Origin: Candidatus Cloacimonadota bacterium
Lineage (GTDB): Bacteria > Cloacimonadota > Cloacimonadia > Cloacimonadales > TCS61
Direction: 5' to 3'
DNA: 6,704 nucleotides
Assembly (NCBI GenBank): GCA_021108055.1
Contig: JAIORR010000052.1
Span: 1 to 6,704 of the forward strand
Part shown: one piece after another, positions 6,694 through 6,704 of the stretch
How positions within the stretch are numbered: position 1 is the first letter of the stretch
How the letters are laid out: every line of letters starts with the position of its first letter
Translations under genes and position numbers: made by a program
Notes under the pieces: model-generated
Database searches by the model: none
The model's input: only the letters and a program-made list of their open reading frames with translations
Told to the model about the DNA's origin: nothing

Positions 6694-6704
6694 ATGAAAA
6701 AATC
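6694..6704 (+). CDS. Start of a gene truncated by the window end
   Basis: ATG at 6694 is preceded by GAGG (6685-6688) at 5 nt and by a strong sigma-54 promoter. Only the first three codons (MKK) and part of a fourth are present. Basic residues straight after the Met are common at the start of signal peptides, and the carboxypeptidase in this window also starts MKK, but three residues do not establish export. No product can be assigned. Confidence 0.6.

Overview
This AT-rich window reads as a fragment of a Gram-negative bacterial chromosome of the Cloacimonadota / Fidelibacterota (Marinimicrobia) / Bacteroidota-like type. The assignment is inferred. It rests on a large secreted multidomain protein ending in a FlgD-like, type IX secretion (T9SS)-style sorting domain that begins GNYPNPFNPATTFSF, a module very common in Cloacimonadota and related phyla, and on the low-GC, lysine- and asparagine-rich codon use. 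No rRNA, tRNA, mobile element or CRISPR array is visible.

Layout, all on the + strand: (1) a -24/-12 (sigma-54-like) promoter candidate at 15-30; (2) an exported M14 zinc carboxypeptidase of 1116 aa (69-3419) with a transthyretin-like domain, several beta-sandwich modules, two fibronectin III domains and a C-terminal sorting domain; (3) a strong intrinsic terminator (3447-3485) that closes this unit; (4) a two-gene operon encoding a soluble REC-PAS-histidine kinase (3669-5099, GTG start) and, 14 nt downstream, an NtrC-family sigma-54 activator (5114-6478); (5) a 215-nt AT-rich intergenic region with a perfect 17-bp palindrome (6586-6602) and a near-consensus sigma-54 promoter (6650-6665), followed by the first codons (MKK...) of a gene cut off by the window end (from 6694).

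The kinase and activator are very likely a cognate pair: the kinase autophosphorylates at His271, phosphorylates Asp52 of the activator, and the activator opens sigma-54 promoters with its GAFTGA-bearing AAA+ domain. The most interesting feature of the window is that both genes flanking this pair carry GG-N10-GC sigma-54 promoter signatures, with a palindromic candidate enhancer in front of the downstream one. A local sigma-54 circuit controlling exported proteins is therefore plausible but unproven. The kinase also has an N-terminal receiver and no membrane segment, which suggests that it takes its input from another kinase or a cytoplasmic signal. In the carboxypeptidase, a lysine (K318) sits at the position that sets specificity in this family (CPA residue 255), which hints at a preference for acidic C-terminal residues. 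I see no clearly new kind of system; the rest is recognisable families in an interesting arrangement.
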